NCBI GenBank assembly: GCA_016880505.1
Contig: JAEHDI010000390.1
Location: 1-6,703, forward strand
Reading direction: 5' to 3'
Origin: Bryobacterales bacterium
GTDB taxonomy: Bacteria > Acidobacteriota > Terriglobia > Bryobacterales > Bryobacteraceae
DNA: 6,703 nt
The first letter of the stretch is position 1; the number at the start of each line of letters is the position of its first letter. Made by a program: the position numbers and the translations under genes. Of this stretch, positions 1-6,513 are shown piece after piece. Under the pieces are notes generated by a model. That model saw nothing but the letters and a program-made list of their open reading frames with translations. It was not told the origin of the DNA and ran no database searches.

Positions 1-1208
1 CCACCCGCTACGGCCTGATGACTGGGCGCTACGCGTGGAGAACGCGCCTCACCCACGGAGTCCTTAACGGGACGTCGCCGGCGCTCATCGAGGACGGGTG
101 CGAGACACTCGCCTCTCTGCTCAAGCGATCCGGTTACCGCACCGGTTGCTTCGGGAAGTGGCATCTCGGCCTCGGGACCCGCGAGCCGGCGGACTACTCG
201 CAGGAGCTCCGCCCCAGCCCGCTCGACTACGGTTTCGACGAGTTCTTCGGCATCCCCGCTTCGCTCGACATGCCGCCCTATCTCTACATCGACGGCCGCC
301 GGGCGGTCGAACAGCCGACCTCCACCATCTCCGACAGCGGCGCCCCGCCTCGCGGCCCGTTCTGGCGCGGCGGCCCGATCGCCCCTGGCTTCCGTATGGA
401 CGAGGTGCTGCCCAAGATCACCGAGCGCGCCGTCCGCTATGTCCGTGAGTCCCCACAGCCGTTCTTCGCCTACATCCCCTTCACCGCACCCCACACGCCG
501 TGGGTGCCGGGCGCGGCATGGCGTGGAAAATCCAAAGCGGGCCAGTACGGGGACTTCGTCGCGCAGGTGGACGCCTCGATCGGGCAGTTGATCGAGACGA
601 TCTCCCGCCGAGGTGTAGCACGCGACACGCTCTTCATCTTCACCAGCGACAACGGCGCGCCGTGGTCCGAGCCGGACATCCAGGCCTCCGACGGGCACCG
701 CGCGAACCGGCCGTGGCGGGGCCAGAAGTCGGACATCCAGGAAGCGGGTCATCGCGTGCCGTTCGTCGTCCGCTGGCCGCGCCATATCCGGGCCGGCTCC
801 CTCAGCAGCCAGACGCTTTGCCTGACCGACCTGTTCGCGACATTCGCCGCCGTCACCGGCCGTACGCTCGGCCGCGGCGAAGCCGAGGACAGCTACAACA
901 TGCTCCCTGCACTTCTCGGAAAGGCGAACCGACCGATTCGCGACGCCATTGTCAGCCATTCCGGGCAGGGGCTTTTCAGCATCCGCGCCGGCTCGTGGAA
1001 ACTCGTGCTCGGCCGCGGCTCCGGCGGCTTCACCAAACCTGACCGAATCGAGCCCGAACCCGGCGAGCCCGCGGGCGAGTTGTACAACCTGGCCAGCGAT
1101 CCCCACGAGGATCGCAACCTGTACCTGAAACGTCCCGAAAAGGTCGAGGAACTCAGCGCTCTGCTGGAGAAATACCGCCGGCAGGGTTACAGCCGGCCGA
1201 CAGCGTGA
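1..1208 (+). CDS. Type I sulfatase (arylsulfatase-like), 5'-truncated by the window edge
   Basis: Hydrolyses sulfate esters, probably on a glycan or other exported substrate. The reading frame is open from the window edge; the first codons read TRYGLMTGRYAWRT, the segment just after the family's C/S-x-P-S/T-R site, so the formylglycine-forming Cys/Ser and the signal peptide lie outside the window. Counting from Met at position 18: GKWHLG at 46-51 (conserved active-site Lys47 and His49), TAPHTP at 156-161, the metal-binding pair Asp211-Asn212 in SDNGAPW, and the GQKSDIQEAGHRVP block with Lys237 at 235-248. The C-terminus has the usual ELYNLASDPHEDRNL segment (354-368). The 396 visible residues suit a protein of about 470-500 residues with only the N-terminus missing. 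It ends at TGA 1206-1208, 75 bases before the RidA gene, probably in the same operon. The substrate cannot be read from the sequence; family membership is firm. Confidence 0.95.
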   Translation, partial: TRYGLMTGRYAWRTRLTHGVLNGTSPALIEDGCETLASLLKRSGYRTGCFGKWHLGLGTREPADYSQELRPSPLDYGFDEFFGIPASLDMPPYLYIDGRRAVEQPTSTISDSGAPPRGPFWRGGPIAPGFRMDEVLPKITERAVRYVRESPQPFFAYIPFTAPHTPWVPGAAWRGKSKAGQYGDFVAQVDASIGQLIETISRRGVARDTLFIFTSDNGAPWSEPDIQASDGHRANRPWRGQKSDIQEAGHRVPFVVRWPRHIRAGSLSSQTLCLTDLFATFAAVTGRTLGRGEAEDSYNMLPALLGKANRPIRDAIVSHSGQGLFSIRAGSWKLVLGRGSGGFTKPDRIEPEPGEPAGELYNLASDPHEDRNLYLKRPEKVEELSALLEKYRRQGYSRPTA

Positions 1209-1220
1209 ATCTTCGCGAGG

Positions 1221-1250
1221 TTGCGCCACGAATCTACATCGGCGTATGTT
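1221..1250 (+). promoter_or_regulatory. Weak candidate promoter upstream of the RidA gene
   Basis: TTGCGC at 1221-1226 and TATGTT at 1245-1250 are separated by 18 bases and would start transcription around 1257, before the ribosome binding site at 1268-1273. Both boxes are imperfect and the gap is short enough for read-through from the sulfatase gene, so this may be chance or a secondary internal promoter. Confidence 0.2.
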
Positions 1251-1267
1251 ATTCAGCGAGGTCAACT

Positions 1268-1273
1268 AGGAGG
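1268..1273 (+). promoter_or_regulatory. Shine-Dalgarno site that sets the RidA start
   Basis: A perfect AGGAGG lies 10 bases before GTG 1284. It supports starting the RidA protein at that GTG rather than at the upstream TTG 1221, which would place 21 non-conserved residues before the twin-arginine signal. Confidence 0.75.
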
Positions 1274-1283
1274 CATTATCCAC

Positions 1284-1733
1284 GTGACGAAGAACAGACG
1301 CACATTTCTGCGCTCGGCCGCGGGTCTCGGAACCGGCGGCGCCATGGCGGCGATGGCGAATGCCGCCGCGCCGGAAGGCCGCATCAAGGCTCCCGGCGGG
1401 TACAGGGTCGGCAACCTCTACTTCAGTTCCGGTCTGACCGGTGTCCGCCCTGAAGCCCAAAAAGACCCGCTGGCGTTCGGCGGCGACGTCAAGGAACAGA
1501 CGCGCCGTACCCTCGACGCCCATAAGAAGAATCTCGAAGCCATGGGCTCGTCGCTCGAAAACGTGATCAAAGTGACCGCGTTCCTGGCCGACGTGAAAAC
1601 CGAGAAACCCGCCTTCAACGAGGCTTACGCCGAGTACTTCAAGCAAGGCGCGCCGGCCCGCTCGGCCTTCGGTGTCGAATTTCCCGATTCGGCCACCCGC
1701 GTCGAAATCGAGCTCATCGCCTGGGTCCCGTAG
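1284..1733 (+). CDS. RidA-family (YjgF/YER057c/UK114) protein with Tat signal
   Basis: RidA proteins are small trimeric enamine/imine deaminases that convert reactive intermediates of PLP enzymes to keto acids and ammonia. GTG 1284 is chosen as start because of the AGGAGG at 1268-1273 and because the protein then opens MTKNRRTFLRS, a good twin-arginine motif followed by a small-residue hydrophobic stretch and an Ala-rich cleavage region near residues 25-29. The mature part (about 30-149) is a complete RidA domain: GNLYFSSG at 43-50, the NLEAMGSSLENVIKVTAFL helix-strand region at 83-101, and APARSAFGVEF at 123-133. Arg126 and Glu141 match E. coli RidA Arg105 and Glu120 in identity and in the 15-residue spacing, so catalysis looks intact. 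Export is unusual, since characterised RidA proteins are cytosolic or organellar. It lies 53 bases before a Tat-exported PLP enzyme, its likely functional partner. The actual substrate is unknown. Confidence 0.9.
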   Translation: MTKNRRTFLRSAAGLGTGGAMAAMANAAAPEGRIKAPGGYRVGNLYFSSGLTGVRPEAQKDPLAFGGDVKEQTRRTLDAHKKNLEAMGSSLENVIKVTAFLADVKTEKPAFNEAYAEYFKQGAPARSAFGVEFPDSATRVEIELIAWVP

Positions 1734-1786
1734 GGGCTGCTGGCCGCCTCCACGCGGCGCGATGATATTCCGGGGGAGTCCGGATT

Positions 1787-3337
1787 ATGAAAACGAAGCC
1801 GTCCACGTATCGCCGGCCGGTTTCCCGCCGTGAGCTGCTCCGCGGGCGCGGCCTCGCAGCCACGGCGGGACTGATCGGCGCACCGCCCGCTGCAGGGAAG
1901 GAGCCGGCACCCGATGTCTACACGCGCCTCGGCGTCCGGCCGTTTATCAACTGCACCGCCACTTACACCATCAACGGCGGTTCGCGCCTGCTTCCTGAAG
2001 TGATCGAGGCGATCGAGCAGGCGGCGTATTACCACGTCAACCTCGACGAATTGATGGAAGCCGCCGGCAGGCGGCTCTCGCAATTGCTCCGCGTGCCATG
2101 GGCGATGGTCTCGTCCGGCGCCGCCGCGGCCTTAAGCCACGCCACCGCCGCGTGCGTCGCCGGAGCGGACCCCGAACGGATGAAGCAGCTTCCCGATACG
2201 GCCGGTCTTAAGAGCGAGGTCATCCTCCCTCGATCGTCGCGGAACGAGTACTTTCATGCCGTCCGCGCCGTCGGCGTCCGCTTCGTTGAAGTCGACTCAC
2301 CCGAACAGATGCGCGCCGCCATCGGTCCGCGTACCGCGATGGCCCTCGTGCTCGGCAACCGCTTCGACAACGTCAGCCTGCGGCTCAAGGAAGTGTCGGA
2401 GATCGCGCACCAGGCAGGTGTCCCCGTTCTCGTCGACGCCGCCGCGGACTACCTCATCGTCCCGAACCCCTACATCGCCGATGGCGCCGATCTCGTCGCC
2501 TACTCGGGCGGTAAAATCCTTCGCGGTCCCCAAACCGCCGGACTGCTGCTCGGCCGCGAGGACCTCGTTCGCGCCGCGTACGCCAACAGCTCGCCGCACC
2601 ACGCCTTCGGCCGCATGATGAAGGTCAGCAAGGAAGAGATCGTCGGCATGGTGACGGCGGTGGAATCCTGGGTGAACCGCCGTAACCGGGAGGCGGAGTA
2701 CAAAGAGTGGGAATCTTGGTACGCTCACATCGCGAGCCGGCTCAAGGCCGTTGACGGCGTCTCTACCCGCGTGCTGCCTCCGTCGCGCGGCGGTCCGTTC
2801 CCTATTCTTGAGATTGGCTGGGATCGCGCGAACATCGGCCTCACCGCCGGTGAGCTGCACGATCTGCTGCTTAAAGGCGAACCGGCGATCCTTACGCACG
2901 CCGAGGGCGAGGGACATTCCTTCGTTCTGCGCCCTGTCGCGATGAGACCCGGCGACTACAGGATTGTCGCGAATCGGCTGCTTGAGCTGCTCCGCTCCGC
3001 CCCTCCGCCGAAAACGCTCGTATCGAAACCGGCCGCGAGTGACATCTCGGGCCGCTGGGACGTGAGCATCCGATATCTTCGTGGCGAGGCACGCCACACG
3101 CTCGACCTCGAGGCTCGGGGAGACGAGGTCACCGGAAGGCACACCGGGTCGCGGTTGCGGGGTGACGTCAAAGGCGCCGTCCAAGGGGACCAGGTCCGCC
3201 TTCGGAGCGTACTTCCCTACGAGGAGTCACAGTTGGTCTATGTATTCGAGGGAACGCTCTCCAGCGGTCGAATGGAGGGCGAGCTTCTCCTTGGCGAGTT
3301 CCCCAGGGCGCGCTGGACCGCCGTGCGAACTTCCTGA
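1787..3337 (+). CDS. Tat-exported SelA/DgaE-like PLP-dependent enzyme with extra C-terminal beta-rich domain
   Basis: A fold-type I PLP enzyme of the group containing selenocysteine synthase SelA and D-glucosaminate-6-phosphate ammonia-lyase DgaE. Residues 1-37 form a Tat signal (SRRELLRG at 13-20, then a hydrophobic Ala/Gly-rich stretch). The catalytic domain (about 43-405) contains NCTATYTINGG (55-65), the cofactor-phosphate loop SSGAAAAL (109-116), VLVDAAAD with Asp217 for the pyridine nitrogen, and SGGKILRGPQTAGL (240-253), where Lys243 should bind PLP. Residues 418-516 form a separate beta-rich segment (SGRWDVSIRY to GEFPRARWTA) absent from SelA and DgaE. The start is supported by GGGGGAG at 1772-1778, 8 bases upstream. 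Export and lack of a selenium setting argue against selenocysteine synthesis; a beta-elimination/ammonia-lyase reaction on an amino acid or amino-sugar acid is more likely (inference), helped by the RidA protein encoded just upstream. The stop is 6 bases from the convergent DUF6526 gene. Confidence 0.88.
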   Translation: MKTKPSTYRRPVSRRELLRGRGLAATAGLIGAPPAAGKEPAPDVYTRLGVRPFINCTATYTINGGSRLLPEVIEAIEQAAYYHVNLDELMEAAGRRLSQLLRVPWAMVSSGAAAALSHATAACVAGADPERMKQLPDTAGLKSEVILPRSSRNEYFHAVRAVGVRFVEVDSPEQMRAAIGPRTAMALVLGNRFDNVSLRLKEVSEIAHQAGVPVLVDAAADYLIVPNPYIADGADLVAYSGGKILRGPQTAGLLLGREDLVRAAYANSSPHHAFGRMMKVSKEEIVGMVTAVESWVNRRNREAEYKEWESWYAHIASRLKAVDGVSTRVLPPSRGGPFPILEIGWDRANIGLTAGELHDLLLKGEPAILTHAEGEGHSFVLRPVAMRPGDYRIVANRLLELLRSAPPPKTLVSKPAASDISGRWDVSIRYLRGEARHTLDLEARGDEVTGRHTGSRLRGDVKGAVQGDQVRLRSVLPYEESQLVYVFEGTLSSGRMEGELLLGEFPRARWTAVRTS

Positions 3338-3343
3338 CGCCGT

Positions 3344-3778
3344 TTACACCCGGTGCGTGTCGGCGCGCCAGCTCTTCACGGCACGCTTGATCGCGTCTTC
3401 CGACAGGCTCTCTGTGACCGCGCGCTTGGCCAGTTCCGCGAACTCCTCGTCCGCCGCAAACCGCAACCCGATAACCTGCCGGATCGTCAACCGTCCGTCC
3501 AGCGGCCTGCCGGTCAGCACGAAGTGCCGAAGGTTTTCTTCCGCCCGGATCGCCCGATCCTGCGCCTTCAGCGCGAAGACCCGCGCGAGGAAGAACAGCA
3601 AGAGCAGACAGATGTTCATCACTACGATCAGCGATGCGCTATAGAGCCGCTGGTGGTCCCCAATGGACTTGTACAGGTTCACGAACGAGCCGATGAGCGT
3701 CAGCACGATCAGCCCGAACAACACGACGTGGTACATGAAAACGTACTGCCGGTGGTTGGCGTAGTTCTGTTCCTTCAT
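3344..3778 (-). CDS. DUF6526 family small membrane protein
   Basis: Function unknown. The 144-residue protein has two predicted membrane helices, about 13-36 (VFMYHVVLFGLIVLTLIGSF) and 46-70 (SLIVVMNICLLLLFFLARVF), then a soluble helical tail. The N-terminus MKEQNYANHRQY, the post-helix segment QDRAIRAEENLRHF (73-86), the QVIGLRFAADEEF block (101-113) and the terminal IKRAVKSWRADTHRV (130-144) match the conserved pattern I recall for DUF6526, so the gene looks complete. AGGAGG lies at 3798-3793 on the minus strand, but 14 bases before the ATG, a long spacing; no alternative in-frame start lies between. It converges on the PLP enzyme gene with 6 bases between stops and has its own upstream spacer, so it is probably transcribed alone. 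Nothing ties it to the neighbouring glycan-related genes. Confidence 0.88.
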   Translation of the reverse strand: MKEQNYANHRQYVFMYHVVLFGLIVLTLIGSFVNLYKSIGDHQRLYSASLIVVMNICLLLLFFLARVFALKAQDRAIRAEENLRHFVLTGRPLDGRLTIRQVIGLRFAADEEFAELAKRAVTESLSEDAIKRAVKSWRADTHRV

Positions 3779-3907
3779 GCGTGTGAGTCTGGCCTCCTGA
3801 CTGCTAGATGATACCGAACTGGCGCGATCTTGATTTCGGGTAGCCGTATCTGATTTACAGAAAGAGGAAGCTGCTTTTACGAGTTTCGAAGGCCAGCTCG
3901 TTGCGGC
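3779..3907. other. Intergenic region upstream of the DUF6526 gene
   Basis: This 129-base spacer carries the 5' leader of the DUF6526 gene. On the minus strand TATCAT at 3813-3808 is a plausible -10 box that would start transcription near 3801, just before the AGGAGG at 3798-3793, but no good -35 box is visible. A 5-base stem (3879-3883 with 3897-3901) is too weak to call a terminator for the small gene to its right. Confidence 0.3.
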
Positions 3908-4126
3908 CTAACTCGCGTATCCGAACGCCGCGGCTCTCGCGGGCGCCGGCCCATCCAGAGGCGTGACATGACGCTCGTACAGAAAGACCACCAGTTCCCG
4001 CACGTTCTGACACGCTACCGGTTCGGGAATCATGTATCTCTTCCCGTCAAGTTCGACCGTCTCACCCCTCATGAGGTAAACGGGAAACTGCATCGGTTCG
4101 GATTTTGCGATATGCGTCGCCATCAT
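3908..4126 (-). CDS. Small hypothetical protein (72 residues)
   Basis: I do not recognise a family. The frame opens with two consecutive ATG codons (4126 and 4123) and has GGAGG at 4143-4139, 12 bases upstream of the first, which supports translation. The protein begins MMATHIAKSEPM and contains a probable beta-hairpin, VYLMRGETVELDGKRYMIPE (16-35), followed by a predicted helix, NVRELVVFLYERHV (41-54), and an Ala/Pro-rich tail. No signal peptide, membrane segment or metal-binding Cys/His cluster is seen, and the single Cys is at residue 39. The composition is ordinary and protein-like. It lies alone between two minus-strand genes with long spacers on both sides. It could be a small regulator or a remnant of a larger gene; a spurious ORF remains possible. 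Confidence 0.5.
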   Translation of the reverse strand: MMATHIAKSEPMQFPVYLMRGETVELDGKRYMIPEPVACQNVRELVVFLYERHVTPLDGPAPARAAAFGYAS

Positions 4127-4155
4127 CTCGACCCAATACCTCCATATTCACCGAG

Positions 4156-4185
4156 ATAGTGCCGGCCTTCAAGAGAAAATGTCAG
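4156..4185 (-). promoter_or_regulatory. Weak candidate promoter for the small hypothetical gene
   Basis: On the minus strand CTGACA (4185-4180; five of six match the -35 consensus) is followed after 18 bases by CACTAT (4161-4156), a poor -10 box. The predicted start near 4149 would fall just ahead of the GGAGG at 4143-4139, which makes the layout reasonable although the -10 is weak. Confidence 0.2.
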
Positions 4186-4201
4186 ACGCAAGGCTCACAG
4201 T

Positions 4202-4228
4202 CGTACTAAGCTTACTAAACGTACTAGA
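4202..4228. repeat. Three-copy 9-base tandem repeat
   Basis: Three consecutive 9-base units read CGTACTAAG, CTTACTAAA and CGTACTAGA, with a degenerate fourth (ACTAATGAA) after them. The block is AT-rich in an otherwise GC-rich region and lies between the GH42-like gene's stop and the start of the 72-residue gene. The last unit overlaps the left arm of the inverted repeat at 4218-4293. Confidence 0.7.
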
Positions 4229-4293
4229 ACTAATGAATAGAACCTGACGGTTGAGGGCCCAGTATTACTTCGAGCTTTGAGTTCCAGTACGTT
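4218..4293 (-). repeat. 14-base inverted repeat enclosing 48 bases (possible structured 3' UTR element)
   Basis: AACGTACTAGAACT at 4218-4231 and AGTTCCAGTACGTT at 4280-4293 are reverse complements at 13 of 14 positions. In a minus-strand transcript, which would be the tail of the GH42-like mRNA, the one mismatch becomes a G-U pair, giving an unbroken 14-pair stem; in a plus-strand transcript it is an A-C clash. The enclosed 48 bases include a small perfect hairpin (AACC-TGAC-GGTT, 4241-4252) and the palindrome GGGCCC (4256-4261). The stem is not GC-rich and only a short U run follows, so a classical intrinsic terminator is uncertain. Confidence 0.6.
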
Positions 4294-4328
4294 CTTCTTC
4301 GCTTCACCGTATGCGCGATGGAATACAT

Positions 4329-6440
4329 TTATTCGACATCGATCACCATCGCCTGCTCCTGCCCGGTCAGCACGTCCCGGACTTTCACGGTCCACCGCCC
4401 AGCGGCGTCGTTATGGGCGAATGGAATCAGCTTGCCGGCGCGACCTCCATCCGCGAGCACGTTGCCGGAGTAGTGTGCGACCGCCTTTCCGTCCGGACTC
4501 GTCACCTCGACGTGCAACACGTGCACCGCAGCCGGCGTTTCGCCATCCATCCGAACGCCGATCCGCGCCGTCGCCCCGCGCTGTACTCGCAGCGGGGCCG
4601 CCGCCTCAAGTCCCGGCACCGCGACCGGCGAGAACGCAAACACCGCCGGCTCGTACGGATCGAGCGTCACCGTGATTTCTTTCTTCCTTCCCAGGGACTT
4701 GCCGCCGCGAACGTCGTACGCGTACAGCTCTTCGGCTAACGCGAGACGTATCGTCTGCGGTTTCTCAAAGCGCTCGTTCGACTTGAACTCAGGCGGCCCG
4801 AGTTCGTCGACCCGAAGCTGCGGATTGCTCAGCAGGCCAACGATCGTCGCGCCGCCATTGCGGAAACGGTGCGTTTCCACCCCGAATACCGGCCTCCCGG
4901 TGGAATCCATCACCGCGAACGCAGGGCGCACGCCGCTTTCGCCCATCAGTTTCCCGGCAAGCTGATGAACAGCGCTCTCCTTGTGAACGAGCCGGTTCTG
5001 GTGGTAGTGCAACACGTCCGCGCTCAACCGGATCGCCCTGCCCCGCCCGTACCTGCTCACGCCTGGCTGCTGCGCGGCGCCGGCGAACAGGTCCGCCAGC
5101 CGCGGCTTCGGCAGCCGCCGGCTGTTCTCGTCGAAAACGCCCGGCTCAGCGTCCGTGATCAGCGTCCCGCCTTGCGCGACGAACTCACGCATCGCTTGCG
5201 CCTCTTGCTCCGAAAGCGACGTTGAGCGCGGCAGGACCAGCACCTTGTAGCCGCGGCGCAGCAATTCACCGTCCTCCACTTGTCCGTACGCGACGAAGTT
5301 GTATTGCAGCCCCAGGTCCTCAATCAGCCGGCACCACGATTCCCGCATCCGAAGGAACTCGCTGTCGCGCCGCTCCGTCGCAGAGCCGCGGTTCACCCAC
5401 GCATCACCCTTCGGTTTCTGCGCCTGCATCCACTCGGTGCGCATGCTCGCCTGTGAGTAATGAATGGCGACCGGATCGGCCTGCCGTTCGCTGTTCATCA
5501 GCAGCGTCGCGATGCCCTGCCGCAGCTCGTTGTAGTAGGGCACTGCTTCCTTGCCGCGTTCCCCGACCGTGCCTTCCTTGGTCACGAAGCCGTTGGCGTC
5601 GTCCCAGATCAACTGGCCGCGCGCGCCGTGCAGCAGCTCGTACCACACGCGGTGCTTCTCCCACGGTCCCTTCGCGAACGCGGTCGTCACCACCGCCGCC
5701 TTTGGATTGATCGACCGGATGATCTCGATGTTGTTCCCAATGTCGTACGGCTCCACAGCCGTCAGGACCTTCGCAAGCCGGTAGTAGTCGTAGCCACCCC
5801 ACCCCGGCATCTGCGCGCCGCCAATCCCGACATAGGCGTCCGGGTCCACCGACTCCACCGCCTTCACGCCCATCTGGAGCGCCCGCTCGAACGACACGTC
5901 CATCCACTCCTTGTGGTTCGCCCACGCCGAGAAGTTGTCGTCCGTCCGCTTCATCGCCTCGTTTGTCGTCTCCGGGGTCACCAGGTTCCAGTCAGTGAAA
6001 GCGGTGCCCCACTGCGCGTTGAGCGCCGCCAGCGTGCCGTAGCGTTCCTTCAACCACGCCCGCATCTCCTCCAGTGATTGGTCGGAGAAATCGAAATCCC
6101 AGTACGCCGCCAGATCGGCAATGCCCGCCTCGTCCGCCAGGCTGTAAAACACCGGCCGGTACTGCGAATGGAATCGCGCCGACTCAACCAGCCGGTCGTG
6201 GATCGTCTTTCGCCATGCAGGATCCGAGAAACTCGGATGCCGCTTGAACGGCTCCTTGCTGGCCGGGTCCTTCCTATACAGCTCTTTGGCTTGGAGGAAT
6301 GACCAGTTCTGTATCCGGTCCGGACGCCATCTGTGATACTCAGAGTAGTAATCCGTCGCGATATTTTCGGCGTACCACCGCAGGTCGTTCTTCAGCAGGA
6401 AGTCCGGCGGCTTGTAGCTTCGTCCGTTGGACTCCGTCAT
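4329..6440 (-). CDS. GH42-like beta-galactosidase family protein, 5'-truncated by a rearrangement
   Basis: Residue numbers count from the earliest in-frame start, TTG 6467; the homologous part begins near ATG 6440 (residue 10), preferred here with GAGGG just upstream. An in-frame TGA lies at 6476-6474. Residues about 10-325 look like the remaining part of a catalytic TIM barrel: VFYSLADE (106-113, Glu113 the likely acid/base), the typical block MRAWLKERYGTLAALNAQWG (135-154), and HGARGQLIWDD (280-290). About 330-480 resembles the GH42 trimerisation domain (YKVLVLPRS at 407-415, FVAQGGTLITDAEPG at 429-443), followed by C-terminal beta-sandwich regions to 712. The signal peptide and first barrel strands expected of this family are absent, and none of the three upstream minus frames restores them, so the product is probably inactive or the gene decaying. 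No Glu is visible in AVVTTAFAKG (258-267), roughly where a GH42 nucleophile might be expected, so the exact activity is unsure. Confidence 0.8.
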   Translation of the reverse strand: MTESNGRSYKPPDFLLKNDLRWYAENIATDYYSEYHRWRPDRIQNWSFLQAKELYRKDPASKEPFKRHPSFSDPAWRKTIHDRLVESARFHSQYRPVFYSLADEAGIADLAAYWDFDFSDQSLEEMRAWLKERYGTLAALNAQWGTAFTDWNLVTPETTNEAMKRTDDNFSAWANHKEWMDVSFERALQMGVKAVESVDPDAYVGIGGAQMPGWGGYDYYRLAKVLTAVEPYDIGNNIEIIRSINPKAAVVTTAFAKGPWEKHRVWYELLHGARGQLIWDDANGFVTKEGTVGERGKEAVPYYNELRQGIATLLMNSERQADPVAIHYSQASMRTEWMQAQKPKGDAWVNRGSATERRDSEFLRMRESWCRLIEDLGLQYNFVAYGQVEDGELLRRGYKVLVLPRSTSLSEQEAQAMREFVAQGGTLITDAEPGVFDENSRRLPKPRLADLFAGAAQQPGVSRYGRGRAIRLSADVLHYHQNRLVHKESAVHQLAGKLMGESGVRPAFAVMDSTGRPVFGVETHRFRNGGATIVGLLSNPQLRVDELGPPEFKSNERFEKPQTIRLALAEELYAYDVRGGKSLGRKKEITVTLDPYEPAVFAFSPVAVPGLEAAAPLRVQRGATARIGVRMDGETPAAVHVLHVEVTSPDGKAVAHYSGNVLADGGRAGKLIPFAHNDAAGRWTVKVRDVLTGQEQAMVIDVE

Positions 6441-6513
6441 GACCCTCAAGTTCCAGAACCGTGCCAATCGAGTTCAGGACCAGTGGATCATTGTCGACCA
6501 GGAGAACACGCAC
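6436..6513 (-). pseudogene. 5' fragment of a response-regulator receiver (REC) domain gene
   Basis: From GTG 6513 the minus strand encodes 26 residues typical of the start of a CheY-like receiver domain: VLLVDNDPLV, a short helix, then VLELEGHD, covering the first strand, the acidic pocket (here DND) and the first helix. After the Asp codon ending at 6436 the frame continues with sequence unlike a receiver domain, because the DNA becomes the GH42-like gene in another frame. The conserved phospho-acceptor Asp and the rest of the protein are missing. It shows where a response-regulator gene was joined to the hydrolase gene. It is too short for function, and a chance match is unlikely but possible. 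Confidence 0.65.

Noticed and set aside
1221..1283. TTG start 21 codons upstream of the chosen RidA start
   Set aside because: The AGGAGG at 1268-1273 would lie inside that extension, and the extension would bury the twin-arginine motif away from the N-terminus.
2297..3184. 295-codon open frame on the minus strand inside the PLP enzyme gene
   Set aside because: It lies opposite a strong family match, is Arg/Val/Gly-rich with no recognisable domain, and is a typical antisense shadow of GC-rich coding DNA.
3879..3901. Possible terminator stem (ACGAG / CTCGT) after the 72-residue gene
   Set aside because: The stem has only 5 pairs with a 13-base loop, and no T run follows on the minus strand.
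4179..4247. 22-residue plus-strand ORF rich in Leu with CTA and TTA codons, resembling an attenuator leader peptide
   Set aside because: No plus-strand gene follows it, its ribosome site is weak, and its Leu run comes from the 9-base tandem repeat.
4195..4395. Minus-strand ORF overlapping the 3' end of the GH42-like gene
   Set aside because: Its first half is the hydrolase gene in another frame and its second half is the repeat region translated as alternating Leu, Val and Arg.
5404..5925. 173-codon minus-strand frame inside the GH42-like gene
   Set aside because: It overlaps conserved hydrolase sequence in another frame and has low-complexity Gly/Arg composition.
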